The notes beneath the pieces were generated by a model. It was not told the origin of the DNA. It worked only from the letters and a program-made list of their open reading frames with translations, and did no database searches. A stretch of DNA of 23,215 nt from Prevotella sp. CAG:485 (GTDB taxonomy: Bacteria; Bacteroidota; Bacteroidia; Bacteroidales; Muribaculaceae), in contig FR897846.1 of NCBI GenBank assembly GCA_000437495.1, forward strand, positions 13,369 through 36,583, read 5' to 3'. Shown piece after piece: positions 1-7,723 of the stretch. A program made the position numbers and the translations under genes. Position 1 is the first letter of the stretch. The number at the start of each line of letters is the position of its first letter.

Positions 1-2106
1 CTCACCCTTAGTCTGGCGGGCTGCGCAGCCGACAGTCCGTTCGACCAGGAAGGCGAAGGCACCCTGCGTCTGCGCATGGTGGTCAACAGCGAGGTAACCC
101 GTGCCGCCATGGACCAACAGACACTGGCAGATTCCTGCTGGGTATACATCTCCGATGCCAAAGGCCTCCTTTACAAATATCACGGTCTGGAGAATCTGCC
201 CGCCTCGTTGCCCCTGAAATCAGGCAGCTATGTTGCGGAAGCCTGGACAGGTGATTCCATATCGGCATCCTTCGACAGCAAGTTTTATCGCGGCTATCAG
301 CCCTTCGACATCAGTCGCGACAACGTGTCGAGCGTGGTGGTCAACTGCCGCATCGCCAATGTGGTGGCAAGCGTCAACCCCGCCGAGAATCTGGTAGACA
401 AGATTCAGAACTACACAGTGACAATAGCCAACTCGGCCGGCGCCCTCGACTTCAACGCCGACAATGTGGCAACGGCTCACGGCTATTATATGATGCCCAA
501 CGGCGACAATACGCTGACATGGAACATCACCGGCGAGAATGCAGACGGCAAGCCCTTTACCAAATCGGGCAAGATAGAGAATGTGAAATCAGCCCACGAG
601 TACATTCTCAATCTGAAATATAACCCGAATGTAGACCCGGGCGACACCGGCGGTGCCTTCATTACCGTAACCGTCAATGACGTGGAACTTCTCATAGAAG
701 ATGAGGTGACGCTGCATGCAGCACCGATGATACAGGGTGAGGGCTTCGACCCCTCCACCGTGTATTCAGGCCCCAAGGGCAGCTTCGGCGACCTGGTATT
801 CAAGATTTACTCGTATCAGAGCCTGTCGGCTCTTCAGCTGAGCACCAACCAGGCCACAGCCACGGCGTTGGGCCTTCCGTCAGCCACGTTCGATTTGATG
901 AACCTGACCGAGACGGCCGCCTCGTCGCTGCAGGCAGCCGGCCTGAAATGGCAGCACACCTATAAGGCCGAACTGGAGCAGACCAACACTCTGCTGACCT
1001 TTGCCGCATCGATGCTCAACAAGCTCGACAACGGCGAATACAGCATCTCCTTCCGCGCAGTAGATGCCGGCGGACGTACCCGTCAGCTCACTTGGAAAAT
1101 CAATATCAGCGATGCCGCCGTGGAGACTCTGCCGGTAGAGGAATCGCTCATACGCGCCCACTCGGTAACGCTGAAAGGTTCGCTGGTAAAGGACAATTAC
1201 ACCAATCCGGGCTTTGAATACCGCGCCAAAGGCGAATCGACATGGCAGAAGATTTCCGGCACCATGACACGTGCCGCCACGGAATATACCGCTGTGCTGA
1301 CGAATCTTTTGCCGGGCACCACTTACGAATACCGTGCGGTGGCCGACGGCTATACCAACCCGAAGGTGTCGACCTTCACCACGGAATCCATCTTCACCAT
1401 ACCCAACGCAGGTATGGAGGAATGGATAAAGAACGGCAAAGGCGCCTGGATACCCGGTTCAAGCGCCACGCCCACATTCTGGGACAGCGGCAACCACGGT
1501 TCCATAACGATGAACAAAAACATCACTCTTCCCTGCACTGACCTATTGCACAGCGGCACATACTCGGCCCAGCTCAACAGTCAGTTTGTGGGTCTGGGCG
1601 GCCCTATAGGCAAATTTGCTGCCGGCAACCTCTTTGTGGGCTCATACGACGGCACTGACGGCACTGACGGCATACTAACCTTCGGACGCCCGTTCAACGG
1701 TTCTCACCCCGTGAAGCTTCGCGGATGGGCACATTATCGTCCCGGCACAGTGGAATATGCGGGCGGCGGCATCAATAAGGGCGACACCGACCAGGGGAAT
1801 GTCTATGTGGCTCTCACCACAAAGACTTATAAGATAGAAACCAAAAACACAAGTTCTCATCCGCGTGTGCTCTTCGACCCCAACGATGCCGGCGTATTAG
1901 CTTACGGCGAAGTGGTCTGGACAGGCAATTTTGGTGCTGACGGACAACTGGCGCAGTTTGAAATCACGCTCGATCCCAGGTCAGGCTACTACACTTCCAA
2001 ACCTGCATATATCATCATAGTGGCTTCTGCCTCCCGTTACGGTGATTACTTTGCAGGCGGCAAATCGGTACTCTACATCGACGATCTGGAGCTTGTATAT
2101 GAATAA
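1..2106 (+). CDS. DUF4493 / PCMD-domain surface lipoprotein, 5' end outside the window
   Basis: The reading frame is open from base 1. It begins inside a lipoprotein signal peptide whose lipobox LAGC puts the acylated Cys at bases 22-24, so only a short N-terminal piece is missing. After it come a DUF4493-like region (about 64-630), an all-beta middle region (about 655-1125), a fibronectin-III-like module (about 1129-1389, with GFEYRAKGESTW and LLPGTTYEYRAV) and a C-terminal PCMD-type domain (about 1390-2103, with FWDSGNHG, GILTFGRPF and RYGDYFAGG). PCMD is named a putative carbohydrate metabolism domain, but no reaction is established, so the role is unknown beyond a likely surface-exposed or outer-membrane location. 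The stop overlaps the next start (2099). The FN3-like and PCMD parts are paralogous to those of the lipoprotein at 3848. An in-frame ATG at 76 is not the true start because the lipobox lies upstream of it. Confidence 0.85.
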   Translation, partial: LTLSLAGCAADSPFDQEGEGTLRLRMVVNSEVTRAAMDQQTLADSCWVYISDAKGLLYKYHGLENLPASLPLKSGSYVAEAWTGDSISASFDSKFYRGYQPFDISRDNVSSVVVNCRIANVVASVNPAENLVDKIQNYTVTIANSAGALDFNADNVATAHGYYMMPNGDNTLTWNITGENADGKPFTKSGKIENVKSAHEYILNLKYNPNVDPGDTGGAFITVTVNDVELLIEDEVTLHAAPMIQGEGFDPSTVYSGPKGSFGDLVFKIYSYQSLSALQLSTNQATATALGLPSATFDLMNLTETAASSLQAAGLKWQHTYKAELEQTNTLLTFAASMLNKLDNGEYSISFRAVDAGGRTRQLTWKINISDAAVETLPVEESLIRAHSVTLKGSLVKDNYTNPGFEYRAKGESTWQKISGTMTRAATEYTAVLTNLLPGTTYEYRAVADGYTNPKVSTFTTESIFTIPNAGMEEWIKNGKGAWIPGSSATPTFWDSGNHGSITMNKNITLPCTDLLHSGTYSAQLNSQFVGLGGPIGKFAAGNLFVGSYDGTDGTDGILTFGRPFNGSHPVKLRGWAHYRPGTVEYAGGGINKGDTDQGNVYVALTTKTYKIETKNTSSHPRVLFDPNDAGVLAYGEVVWTGNFGADGQLAQFEITLDPRSGYYTSKPAYIIIVASASRYGDYFAGGKSVLYIDDLELVYE

Positions 2107-2914
2107 GCCTCTGCAACTTCTTGCACTCATCATCCTGGCCCTTGGCGCGGCTCTGCCCGTCAGGGGACAGGATTCTCTGCTTTATATAGTTACAGACACT
2201 CTGCCTGTGGAACAGACCATAGGGCTGAAACCCGACACCGTGCCGACACCTTTTGAGCCGGAGCTGGAGTCAGTGTTGTTTGTGCCTAAAGGCCAATGGG
2301 TAACCGGGGTGAGCATAAACTGGACACAGTCAACTCAAAACCGCTATCAGTTTTTAGTACTCGAAGACCTTTCGGGCGACACATACAGCTTCAAGGTGTC
2401 GCCTATGCTGATTTATATAGTGCGCAATGACCTTGGTCTTGGCGGCAAATTCAGTTATACGCGTTCGCTGACCAAGCTTGAGAAAGGCTCCATAGTGCTC
2501 GGCGACGATACGGACTACGACATAGAGCATCTCTACAGGCTGTCGCACAACTACTATGCCATGGCGGTGATGCGCAACTACTTCTCACTGGGCCACTCCA
2601 AGCGCTTCGGCTTCTTCAACGAGCTGCAGCTGCAGGTGGGCGGCGGCCAGTCGAAGCTCAGCAAAGGCAGCGGACAGACCCTGACAGGTGCTTATGAGCG
2701 CAACATCAACTTCAGTCTGGGTCTGGCGCCGGGGCTATTGGTCTTTCTCAACAACTATTCGGCCCTTGAGGTGAATGTGGGCGTGCTCGGCTTCAGCTAC
2801 ACCCACACGCGCCAGATAAGCGACCAAATATATGAGTCGAACCGCAAGACCCGTTCGGCCAACTTCCGCATAAATTTATTCTCAATAACGTTTGGCGTGG
2901 CCTTCTACCTATGA
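2099..2914 (+). CDS. Secreted outer-membrane beta-barrel-like protein (first paralogue)
   Basis: A 271-residue protein of no named family that I recognise. The start at 2099 overlaps the previous gene's stop by 8 bases and gives a clear signal peptide (MNKPLQLLALIILALGAALP, then VRGQ). An in-frame ATG at 2042 would add 19 residues ahead of the signal and is unlikely. The mature part alternates aromatic and polar residues in strand-like blocks with glycine turns (FVPKGQWVTGVSINW, RFGFFNELQLQVGGG) and ends in a hydrophobic strand, FGVAFYL, typical of outer-membrane barrels. It aligns along its length with the next protein: both share PKGQW near the start of the barrel, YSFKVSP versus FSVKP, and R-RFG-FNE. 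The neighbours suggest a complex with two PCMD lipoproteins, which is inference. Confidence 0.8.
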   Translation: MNKPLQLLALIILALGAALPVRGQDSLLYIVTDTLPVEQTIGLKPDTVPTPFEPELESVLFVPKGQWVTGVSINWTQSTQNRYQFLVLEDLSGDTYSFKVSPMLIYIVRNDLGLGGKFSYTRSLTKLEKGSIVLGDDTDYDIEHLYRLSHNYYAMAVMRNYFSLGHSKRFGFFNELQLQVGGGQSKLSKGSGQTLTGAYERNINFSLGLAPGLLVFLNNYSALEVNVGVLGFSYTHTRQISDQIYESNRKTRSANFRINLFSITFGVAFYL

Positions 2915-3846
2915 ACATTGTCATCAAACTGCTTGCAAGCCTCCTCTTAGTAGCAACGGCCGCCTATACAGCCACGGCAGCGCCGGCAGCCGACTCCGCA
3001 ACGGCTCCGGACAGTGTGCTGAAAGTAAAATATATCGCCGTGCCCGATTCTCTTGTGCCACTTATCCAAGACGTGATGCGCGGCAAATCGGAAATAGTGA
3101 GACGTCCTTATACAAGCAACCTCACAGTGATTGACGGCGACACGGTGAACGAAAAACTGCATACCCGCAATTTCGGGCGCTTCGACCGCGGCCTGTTCAA
3201 TTATATCTTCATACCCAAAGGCCAATGGGAATTCGGCCTCACAGTGTCGTACGGTGAATTTGCAACCAAAGACTTACAGATGCTCGACCTGCTGAGCGAC
3301 TTCGACTTCACCGGACACACCTTCAGCGTAAAGCCTTATCTCTCTTATTTCATCAAAAACAACCAGAGTCTGGGCCTTATGTTGAGCTATACGGAATCAA
3401 AAGGCACACTGGCGTCGATGAGTGTGGATTTCGACGATGACATGAACTTCGACATCAAAGATGCCATGTATCGCAATTCGTCATACTCGGCCGCCATCAT
3501 GTACCGCTCATACATCGGTCTGGCCCGTCGCGGCCGCTTCGGTGTTTTCAATGAGGTGGCGCTCTCGTTCGCATCGGGAGAGGCCGACTTCAACAGGCTC
3601 ATCGGCGGCGAGCCCCGCAAAACACATACCACATATATGGAAAGCCGCCTCTCCTTCTCACCCGGCATCTGCTGCCTGATAATGAAGAACGTATCGTTCA
3701 ACGTGTCGTTTGGAGTGGTGGGATTCTATCTGCGCAACGAAAAGCAATGGATAAACAACGAGTCGGCCGGTAACCGGTTCTCGTCGGGAGCAAATTTCCG
3801 CTTCAACCTCTTCAACATCAATCTTGGTTTAGGCATTCACATTTGA
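2911..3846 (+). CDS. Secreted outer-membrane beta-barrel-like protein (second paralogue)
   Basis: A 311-residue protein coupled to the previous gene by an ATGA overlap (2911-2914). The signal peptide covers about residues 1-23 (MNIVIKLLASLLLVATAAYT, then ATA). A linker of about 60 residues (Ala-rich, then DSVLKVKYIAVPDSLVP) precedes the barrel-like part, which starts at FIPKGQWEFGLTVSYGE. Strand-like repeats continue to a C-terminal FRFNLFNINLGLGIHI, matching FRINLFSITFGVAFYL in the first paralogue. The pair therefore looks like an old tandem duplication; the longer N-terminal linker is the main difference. Placement in the outer membrane rests on strand pattern and signal peptide only. No catalytic motif is visible. 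Confidence 0.8.
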   Translation: MNIVIKLLASLLLVATAAYTATAAPAADSATAPDSVLKVKYIAVPDSLVPLIQDVMRGKSEIVRRPYTSNLTVIDGDTVNEKLHTRNFGRFDRGLFNYIFIPKGQWEFGLTVSYGEFATKDLQMLDLLSDFDFTGHTFSVKPYLSYFIKNNQSLGLMLSYTESKGTLASMSVDFDDDMNFDIKDAMYRNSSYSAAIMYRSYIGLARRGRFGVFNEVALSFASGEADFNRLIGGEPRKTHTTYMESRLSFSPGICCLIMKNVSFNVSFGVVGFYLRNEKQWINNESAGNRFSSGANFRFNLFNINLGLGIHI

Positions 3847-3847
3847 T

Positions 3848-5419
3848 ATGGGAAAAAAGCTATTCGTGCTGACGGCAATGGCAATGGCTCTGCTATCAGG
3901 GTGCATTCACAACGACCTGCCCTACCCCCGCCTGCAACAAAACATCCTCACCATAGCAGCCGAAGGCGAACTCTCGCCGGCTGTCATCGACTCCACCAAC
4001 CTCACCGTAACGCTGAATCTCAGCGAACAGGTAGACATCACCAATGTCCGTTTCAATGAGTTCACCTATTCGCCTGGAGCTGAGTGTTCGGAAAACCTCT
4101 TAGAAGGCAGTTACGACCTCAGCCTGCCCATGCAGGTAACGCTCAGCCGTTACCAGTCGTATCAGTGGATAATACAGGCTACCCAGAACATAGAGCGCTA
4201 CTTCACCATAGCCGGTCAGGTGGGTGAAAGCATCATCGACGTTCCGGGGCGCCGCGTAGTGGTATATATCCCCGAGGAGACGCCGCTCAACCATCTGCGC
4301 GTAACCTCGTGCAAGCTCGGTCCGGCCGACATCACCACTCTCGACCCGCAAATAAAAGAGGGCGAATATTACAACCTCACAGATCCCATGGTGGTGAAGG
4401 TAAGCGCATACGGCCGCACACAGACATGGACCATCTTCGCCATACATACCGCCGCCATAGTCACCACAACGCAGGTTGATGCCTGGTCAATGGTGATGTT
4501 TGCCTACGGCTCAGCGCCTGAGGATGCGGTGAATGGCTTTGAATACCGCGCGGCCTCGTCGCCCACGTGGATAAAAGTGCCTGACTCATGGGTAACGCAC
4601 AACGGGGGCGCCTTCTCATGCCGCATCACCGGCCTGCTGCCCCTTACCGAATATGTGGTCAGAGCGGTGAGCGACGACAACATAGGCAACGAGATAAGCG
4701 TCACCACCGAGGCTACCCTCGACCTCCCCGACGGTTCGTTTGACCAGTGGTGGCTGAAGAATAAAAAAATCTGGTGTCCGTGGCCCGAAAACGGCATCCA
4801 GTTCTGGGACACGGGCAACACGGGCGCCGCCACATTAGGCAACAGCAACGTAACGCCGTCGGACGACACACCCACCGGCACGGGCCAGTCGGCATGTCTG
4901 GCAACGCGGTTTGTGGGCATCGGCTCAATAGGCAAGCTCGCTGCCGGCAGCATATATACCGGTACTTTCGTGCGTGTCGACGGCACCAACGGCATACTGG
5001 ACTTCGGACGTCCGTGGTCTGTAAGACCCACACGTGTGCGAGGCTTCTATAAGTTCCACACCGAACCCATCAACTACGCCTCAACTGAATTCAAACATCT
5101 GATTGGCCGACCCGATTCGTGCCATATCTATGTGGCTTTGGCCGACTGGGACGCTCCGTATCAGATTCGCACCAATCCCAACAACCGTCAGCTGCTTGAC
5201 AAAAATTCGCCGGCCATAATAGCATACGGCGAACTGATACGCGGGTCGGACACCAACGGCTGGCAAGAGTTTGAGGTAACGTTCAATTACCGTTCCACCT
5301 CGCGCAAGCCCAAGTATATCCTTGTATGCTTTGCCGCATCCAAGTATGGTGATTACTTCACCGGCGGCACGGGCACAACGCTCTATGTGGATCAGGTTTC
5401 GCTTGACTATGACTACTGA
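3848..5419 (+). CDS. PCMD-domain surface lipoprotein
   Basis: A 523-residue lipoprotein starting one base after the previous stop. The lipobox LLSGC puts the lipidated Cys at residue 19, followed by IHNDLPYP, a start typical of Bacteroidales PCMD lipoproteins. About residues 30-200 hold two Ig-like repeats (each ending near a W-I motif, YQWIIQAT and QTWTIFAIHT). A fibronectin-III-like module follows (GFEYRAASSPTW, LLPLTEYVVRAV). From about residue 295 comes a PCMD-type domain (FDQWWLKNKKIWCPWPENGI, FWDTGNTG, GILDFGRPW, KYGDYFTGG). The last two modules are paralogous to those of the lipoprotein at 1-2106; the N-terminal half differs (Ig-like here, DUF4493 there). Probably outer-membrane anchored. 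The ligand or substrate is unknown. Confidence 0.85.
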   Translation: MGKKLFVLTAMAMALLSGCIHNDLPYPRLQQNILTIAAEGELSPAVIDSTNLTVTLNLSEQVDITNVRFNEFTYSPGAECSENLLEGSYDLSLPMQVTLSRYQSYQWIIQATQNIERYFTIAGQVGESIIDVPGRRVVVYIPEETPLNHLRVTSCKLGPADITTLDPQIKEGEYYNLTDPMVVKVSAYGRTQTWTIFAIHTAAIVTTTQVDAWSMVMFAYGSAPEDAVNGFEYRAASSPTWIKVPDSWVTHNGGAFSCRITGLLPLTEYVVRAVSDDNIGNEISVTTEATLDLPDGSFDQWWLKNKKIWCPWPENGIQFWDTGNTGAATLGNSNVTPSDDTPTGTGQSACLATRFVGIGSIGKLAAGSIYTGTFVRVDGTNGILDFGRPWSVRPTRVRGFYKFHTEPINYASTEFKHLIGRPDSCHIYVALADWDAPYQIRTNPNNRQLLDKNSPAIIAYGELIRGSDTNGWQEFEVTFNYRSTSRKPKYILVCFAASKYGDYFTGGTGTTLYVDQVSLDYDY

Positions 5420-5489
5420 CAGGAAGCGAGGAAGAGAGACGGGCAAAGGCTCAGGTGGAGAAGAGAGAGGCAGGGTTACCGGCAGAGAG

Positions 5490-5864
5490 ATGATGCAGCA
5501 AAAGCAGGCCGGCAAATTCTCGTGGAAGGCCCGCGGCCGTTCGTTTCTCTATGCCTTTGCCGGGCTAAGGGTGCTGTTTGGCGAGCATAACGCGTGGCTG
5601 CACACAGTGGCCACCGTGGCAGTGGTTACCGCCGGTTTCCTCTTCCACATCACCTCCGGCGAGTGGCTGGCGGTGATTGTGTGCATAGGCGCTGTCTTTG
5701 CCCTCGAAGCCGTCAACACCGCCATTGAGGCCATTGCCGATGAAGTGTCGCCCGGATATTCGCCGCTCATAAAGAAAGCCAAGGATGTGGCAGCCGCGGC
5801 GGTACTTATCATGGCCATCGCCTCGGTGGCTGTGGCAGCCGTCATCTTCATACCCTATCTGTAA
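5490..5864 (+). CDS. dgkA: DgkA-family diacylglycerol/undecaprenol kinase
   Basis: A small integral membrane lipid kinase that phosphorylates diacylglycerol or undecaprenol at the inner membrane; sequence does not decide which. The 124-residue product has three hydrophobic spans (about 37-52, 58-75, 98-121) and the family signature EAVNTAIEAIAD, giving Glu73, Asn76 and Glu80, the active-site residues of this family. The N-terminal SFLYAFAGLRVLFGEHNAWLH is also typical. I chose 5490 because it gives the usual family length. An in-frame ATG at 5409 overlaps the previous stop by 11 bases and adds 27 low-complexity basic residues (many R, G, E); coupling to the upstream operon would favour it, so the start is uncertain. 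Divergence from Proteobacterial DgkA fits the Gram-positive-like undecaprenol kinases common in Bacteroidota. Confidence 0.88.
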   Translation: MMQQKQAGKFSWKARGRSFLYAFAGLRVLFGEHNAWLHTVATVAVVTAGFLFHITSGEWLAVIVCIGAVFALEAVNTAIEAIADEVSPGYSPLIKKAKDVAAAAVLIMAIASVAVAAVIFIPYL

Positions 5865-5899
5865 GACCAAATCACCAAGCTCATTAACATCAACTTACA

Positions 5900-6457
5900 A
5901 TGCAAAAATATCTGTGCCTTTTACTCGCTGTGATATTATCAGCGTCAGCAGCCATGGCCGATGAGCCTATCAGTTCCTCGAGGCGCGCCGTGCGCACATC
6001 GACCGATGTGTTGGCAGTGGCGATGCCGGCAGCCACGCTGACAACGCTCCTCGCCATAGGCGACTGGCAAGGCCTGAAGCAGGGAGCCTTCACCGCAGCA
6101 ACCACGTTCGGCGCCACCTATATACTGAAATACAGTATCAGCAAAAGGCGCCCCGACGGGTCCGACGACCATTCCTTCCCGTCAATGCACACTGCCACGG
6201 CATTTGCCGTGGCAGCATTCCTGCAGCGTCGTTTCGGCTGGAAGATAGGCGTTCCGGCATACGCCTTAGCGGCATACGTGGGCTGGGGACGCACGTTCGC
6301 CAAGAAGCATGATGTGTGGGATGTGGTGGCAGGAGCGGCCATAGGTGCCGGTTCGGCATACATCTACACGCGCCCCTTTGCCCGCGAGCATAATCTCTCC
6401 ATCATGCCCTTCTCATACGCCGACGGCATGGGAGTGGCAGCATCTTTCACCTTCTAA
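5900..6457 (+). CDS. PAP2-superfamily lipid phosphatase with signal peptide
   Basis: A 185-residue phosphatidic-acid-phosphatase type 2 protein. All three motifs are present: KYSISKRRP (Lys77, Arg84), FPSMHT (Ser95, His97) and GRTFAKKHDVWD (Arg131, nucleophile His137, Asp141). In motif 2 Met replaces the usual Gly, a common variant. The N-terminus is a signal peptide (about 1-20, ending AAMA). Hydrophobic segments follow at about 36-53 and 61-76. Family members remove phosphate from undecaprenyl pyrophosphate, lipid A or phosphatidylglycerol phosphate on the periplasmic side; the substrate here cannot be told. It lies 35 bases after dgkA, so a lipid kinase and a lipid phosphatase may be co-expressed. 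The C-terminus ends in a strand-like stretch with a final Phe (GVAASFTF), reminiscent of outer-membrane proteins. Confidence 0.9.
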   Translation: MQKYLCLLLAVILSASAAMADEPISSSRRAVRTSTDVLAVAMPAATLTTLLAIGDWQGLKQGAFTAATTFGATYILKYSISKRRPDGSDDHSFPSMHTATAFAVAAFLQRRFGWKIGVPAYALAAYVGWGRTFAKKHDVWDVVAGAAIGAGSAYIYTRPFAREHNLSIMPFSYADGMGVAASFTF

Positions 6458-6497
6458 GACCGAACCTTAAATGCCTGCAAGGCGTTGAAAATGCAAA

Positions 6498-6530
6498 GAA
6501 TGAAGATTATCGGCTTCATTCAACCTTTTT
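6498..6530 (+). terminator. Hairpin with T-tract (weak terminator or attenuator)
   Basis: GAATGAAG (6498-6505) and CTTCATTC (6514-6521) form a perfect 8-bp stem with an 8-base loop, followed by AACC and five Ts. The stem is AT-rich, so it is weaker than the one after rplS. It ends only 10 bases before the next start codon, and I see no promoter between them, so it may act as an attenuator or leader structure rather than a full terminator. Confidence 0.45.
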
Positions 6531-6540
6531 GGATAACAAT

Positions 6541-7086
6541 ATGAAACGCACACTTCTTTTGGCTGTAATAGCCCTCCTTATCCCTCTCTTCGCCTCCGCT
6601 CAATGGAACCTCATGCCCGGCTACAGGTCGTTTTATGAGGCCGGTGTAAACATAGGTACTGCCAACGCCTCGAAAACGAATTTCGAGATTTCCACCTCGC
6701 AGGGCTATCAGCTTGTACCCACTTACTTCTATATCGGCACAGGAGCAGCTTTCCAGGCCTTTTTCAATGCCGACGGAGCGTGTGGCTTCCCGGTGTTTGT
6801 GAATCTGCGCACCAATTTCTCGCCGTCGGGAGCCTCTCCTTTCCTCGATGTGCGTGTGGGCTACGCCTCCGTAACCAATTCCGACTGGTATGACAATGGC
6901 GGATTCTATCTGAATCCCTCGTTAGGACTGCGAATTGCGCTGAGCCGCTCCATTGGCCTGAATATCCGCGGCGGTTATACATGGCAGTATGCCAAGGTGT
7001 ACACCACGTCAGTGGGCGATTTCAACGTGCGCAGAGAGAACCGCAATATCGGTGGCGCCACCATTATGGTAGGTGTAGAGTTCTGA
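6541..7086 (+). CDS. Small secreted outer-membrane beta-barrel-like protein
   Basis: A 181-residue protein of no named family I can assign. The start at 6541 gives a clean signal peptide (MKRTLLLAVIALLIPLFASA, then Q). An in-frame TTG at 6529 would only add four residues before it. The mature chain is made of short amphipathic strands rich in Tyr, Gly and Phe (GYRSFYEAGVNIG, LRIALSRSIGLNIRGGYTWQ) and ends in GGATIMVGVEF, a last strand with terminal Phe that is characteristic of barrel proteins recognised by the BAM machinery. Its size and pattern fit the small porin-like or OmpA-barrel-like proteins of Bacteroidota. It is the last plus-strand gene of this block and converges on the acetyltransferase gene. 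Confidence 0.75.
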   Translation: MKRTLLLAVIALLIPLFASAQWNLMPGYRSFYEAGVNIGTANASKTNFEISTSQGYQLVPTYFYIGTGAAFQAFFNADGACGFPVFVNLRTNFSPSGASPFLDVRVGYASVTNSDWYDNGGFYLNPSLGLRIALSRSIGLNIRGGYTWQYAKVYTTSVGDFNVRRENRNIGGATIMVGVEF

Positions 7087-7087
7087 T

Positions 7088-7111
7088 AACCGGCACTGCG
7101 AAATGTCGGTT
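7088..7111. terminator. Hairpin between convergent genes, possible bidirectional terminator
   Basis: AACCGGCA (7088-7095) pairs with TGTCGGTT (7104-7111) over 8 bp including one G-U pair, around an 8-base loop. It starts two bases after the barrel gene stop and lies in the 55-base gap between converging genes. Only three Ts follow directly on the plus strand, so intrinsic termination is plausible but not strong. Confidence 0.4.
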
Positions 7112-7141
7112 TAACTCAGCCTCGTAAGACTTTTCTAATAC

Positions 7142-7723
7142 TCAGACTTTTTTGATAAATCGGGCCGGTGAGCCGCCTACCATAGTGGCTTCTTCCACCG
7201 GCCGGGTCACCACAGCTCCGGCGCCAATCACCGCACCGGAGCCTATTTTTACTCCGGGCAGGATAGTGGCGCCGCCGCCAATCCACACATCATCGCCAAT
7301 GGTTACCGGCTCGGCCCATTCGTCGCCGTTGCGGCGTTTGTCGGACTGCAGCGGATGACATGCAGTATAGATGCTCACATTAGGATCTATGAAGACGTGT
7401 GAGCCGATGGAGACGTGAGCCTCGTCGAGGATGGTGAGATTGAAGTTGGCAAAGAAGTCGGTGCCGATGTCGATGTTGCAGCCGTAATCGCAGCGGAAAG
7501 GCTGGTTGACGTGAAACGGCTCGCCTATGCTGCCCAGCATGTTGCGCAGAATCTCCTTCTGCTCTTCCAAGCGGTCGGGAGGCAACATATTGAACTCATA
7601 AAGCTTCATACGGGTCTGCATCAGTATGCGCCCGAATTCCGGATGTGCGGCGCTATACAGCTCGCCCCGCAGCATCTTCTCCCATTCAGCGCGCAGTTCA
7701 GGCTGCATAGGGGGTGTTTTCAT
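7142..7723 (-). CDS. Maltose/galactoside O-acetyltransferase-like enzyme
   Basis: A 193-residue acetyltransferase of the left-handed beta-helix family, close in layout to Maa/NodL/LacA enzymes that move acetyl from acetyl-CoA to a sugar hydroxyl in the cytoplasm. The N-terminal Mac-type cap is visible (EKMLRGELYSAAHPEF), then hexapeptide repeats (NIDIGTDFFANFN, VSIGSHVFIDPNV, VTIGDDVWIGGGATILPGVK, IGSGAVIGAGAVV). The catalytic His is in YTACHPLQ (His123), and the end GGSPARFIKKV is typical. The real sugar acceptor is not deducible. The start at 7723 overlaps the stop of the upstream 33-codon gene as ATGA, which supports this start over an in-frame ATG at 7750 that would add nine residues. Likely co-transcribed with typA and the small membrane gene. 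Confidence 0.92.
   Translation of the reverse strand: MKTPPMQPELRAEWEKMLRGELYSAAHPEFGRILMQTRMKLYEFNMLPPDRLEEQKEILRNMLGSIGEPFHVNQPFRCDYGCNIDIGTDFFANFNLTILDEAHVSIGSHVFIDPNVSIYTACHPLQSDKRRNGDEWAEPVTIGDDVWIGGGATILPGVKIGSGAVIGAGAVVTRPVEEATMVGGSPARFIKKV

Noticed and set aside
1651..1668. Tandem GGCACTGAC repeat
   Set aside because: Two 9-base copies coding Gly-Thr-Asp in a surface loop; too short to count as a repeat element, though it may slip.
4504..5031. A 175-codon antisense frame in the second PCMD lipoprotein gene
   Set aside because: No signal, domain or promoter; a shadow of the well-supported plus-strand gene.
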